DNA of 6,797 bases from Alphaproteobacteria bacterium (GTDB lineage Bacteria > Pseudomonadota > Alphaproteobacteria > UBA8366). A program made the position numbers and the translations under genes. The DNA lies in contig JABJCS010000506.1 in the NCBI GenBank assembly GCA_018665505.1, forward strand, positions 1 to 6,797. Reading direction: 5' to 3'. Under the pieces are notes generated by a model. It was not told where the DNA came from. It did not search any database and saw only the letters and a list, made by a program, of their open reading frames with translations. Below are positions 6,777 to 6,797 of this stretch, piece by piece (the stretch's first letter is position 1; each line of letters begins with the position of its first letter).

Positions 6777-6797
6777 TCACCGCTCCGTTAGCGGTGA
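6777..6797. repeat. Perfect 8-bp inverted repeat at the right edge
   Basis: TCACCGCT and AGCGGTGA are perfect reverse complements separated by CCGTT, giving a GC-rich hairpin with a 5-base loop. It ends exactly at the window edge, so the stem may be longer. On the minus strand it is followed by CAATCGTTTATC, not a clean T run, so it is not a textbook intrinsic terminator. It overlaps the alternative GTG start of the hydrolase and could hide that start in the mRNA. Confidence 0.5.

Noticed and set aside
6742..6780. Thirteen-residue extension of the hydrolase from a GTG at 6780
   Set aside because: Not chosen because its GGAG is only two bases from the GTG and the hairpin covers it; the possible GTGA overlap with an upstream stop keeps it as an alternative.

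Overview
The window is GC-rich, compact bacterial DNA in which every supported gene lies on the minus strand. It reads as two short, tightly packed operons. Codon usage and the style of the MarR and hydantoinase proteins suggest a proteobacterium, most likely an alphaproteobacterium. That placement is inference; no rRNA or marker gene is present.

The right half (about 4361-6797, transcribed leftward) carries an alpha/beta hydrolase with an intact Ser-Asp-His triad. A 4-bp ATGA overlap links it to a MurF-like Mur ligase whose N-terminus is a block of membrane helices in place of the usual UDP-binding domain. The pair probably modifies a peptide-like or amide-linked cell-envelope or secondary compound at the membrane, but the substrate cannot be read from the sequence.

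The left half (31-4341) is a catabolic-type operon: hyuA (hydantoinase/oxoprolinase ATP-dependent subunit), hyuB (partner subunit) and a MarR-family regulator. hyuA and hyuB overlap by ATGA. The hyuB stop codon lies inside the Shine-Dalgarno of the marR gene. HyuA and HyuB together should hydrolyse a cyclic amide (hydantoin, 5-oxoproline, lactam or similar) with ATP, or carboxylate a ketone. Both hyuA and marR appear to start at TTG.

The only real intergenic region (4273-4360, 88 bp) holds a candidate promoter and an 18-bp imperfect palindrome (8-bp arms, one mismatch) over the predicted transcription start of hyuA, a good candidate for the MarR operator. The same module (a -35-like hexamer, exactly 17 bp, TAATTT, then TTGTTTG) recurs just after marR and runs off the left edge. 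This suggests that a gene just outside the window belongs to the same regulon. No tRNA, rRNA, CRISPR, IS element or phage feature was seen.
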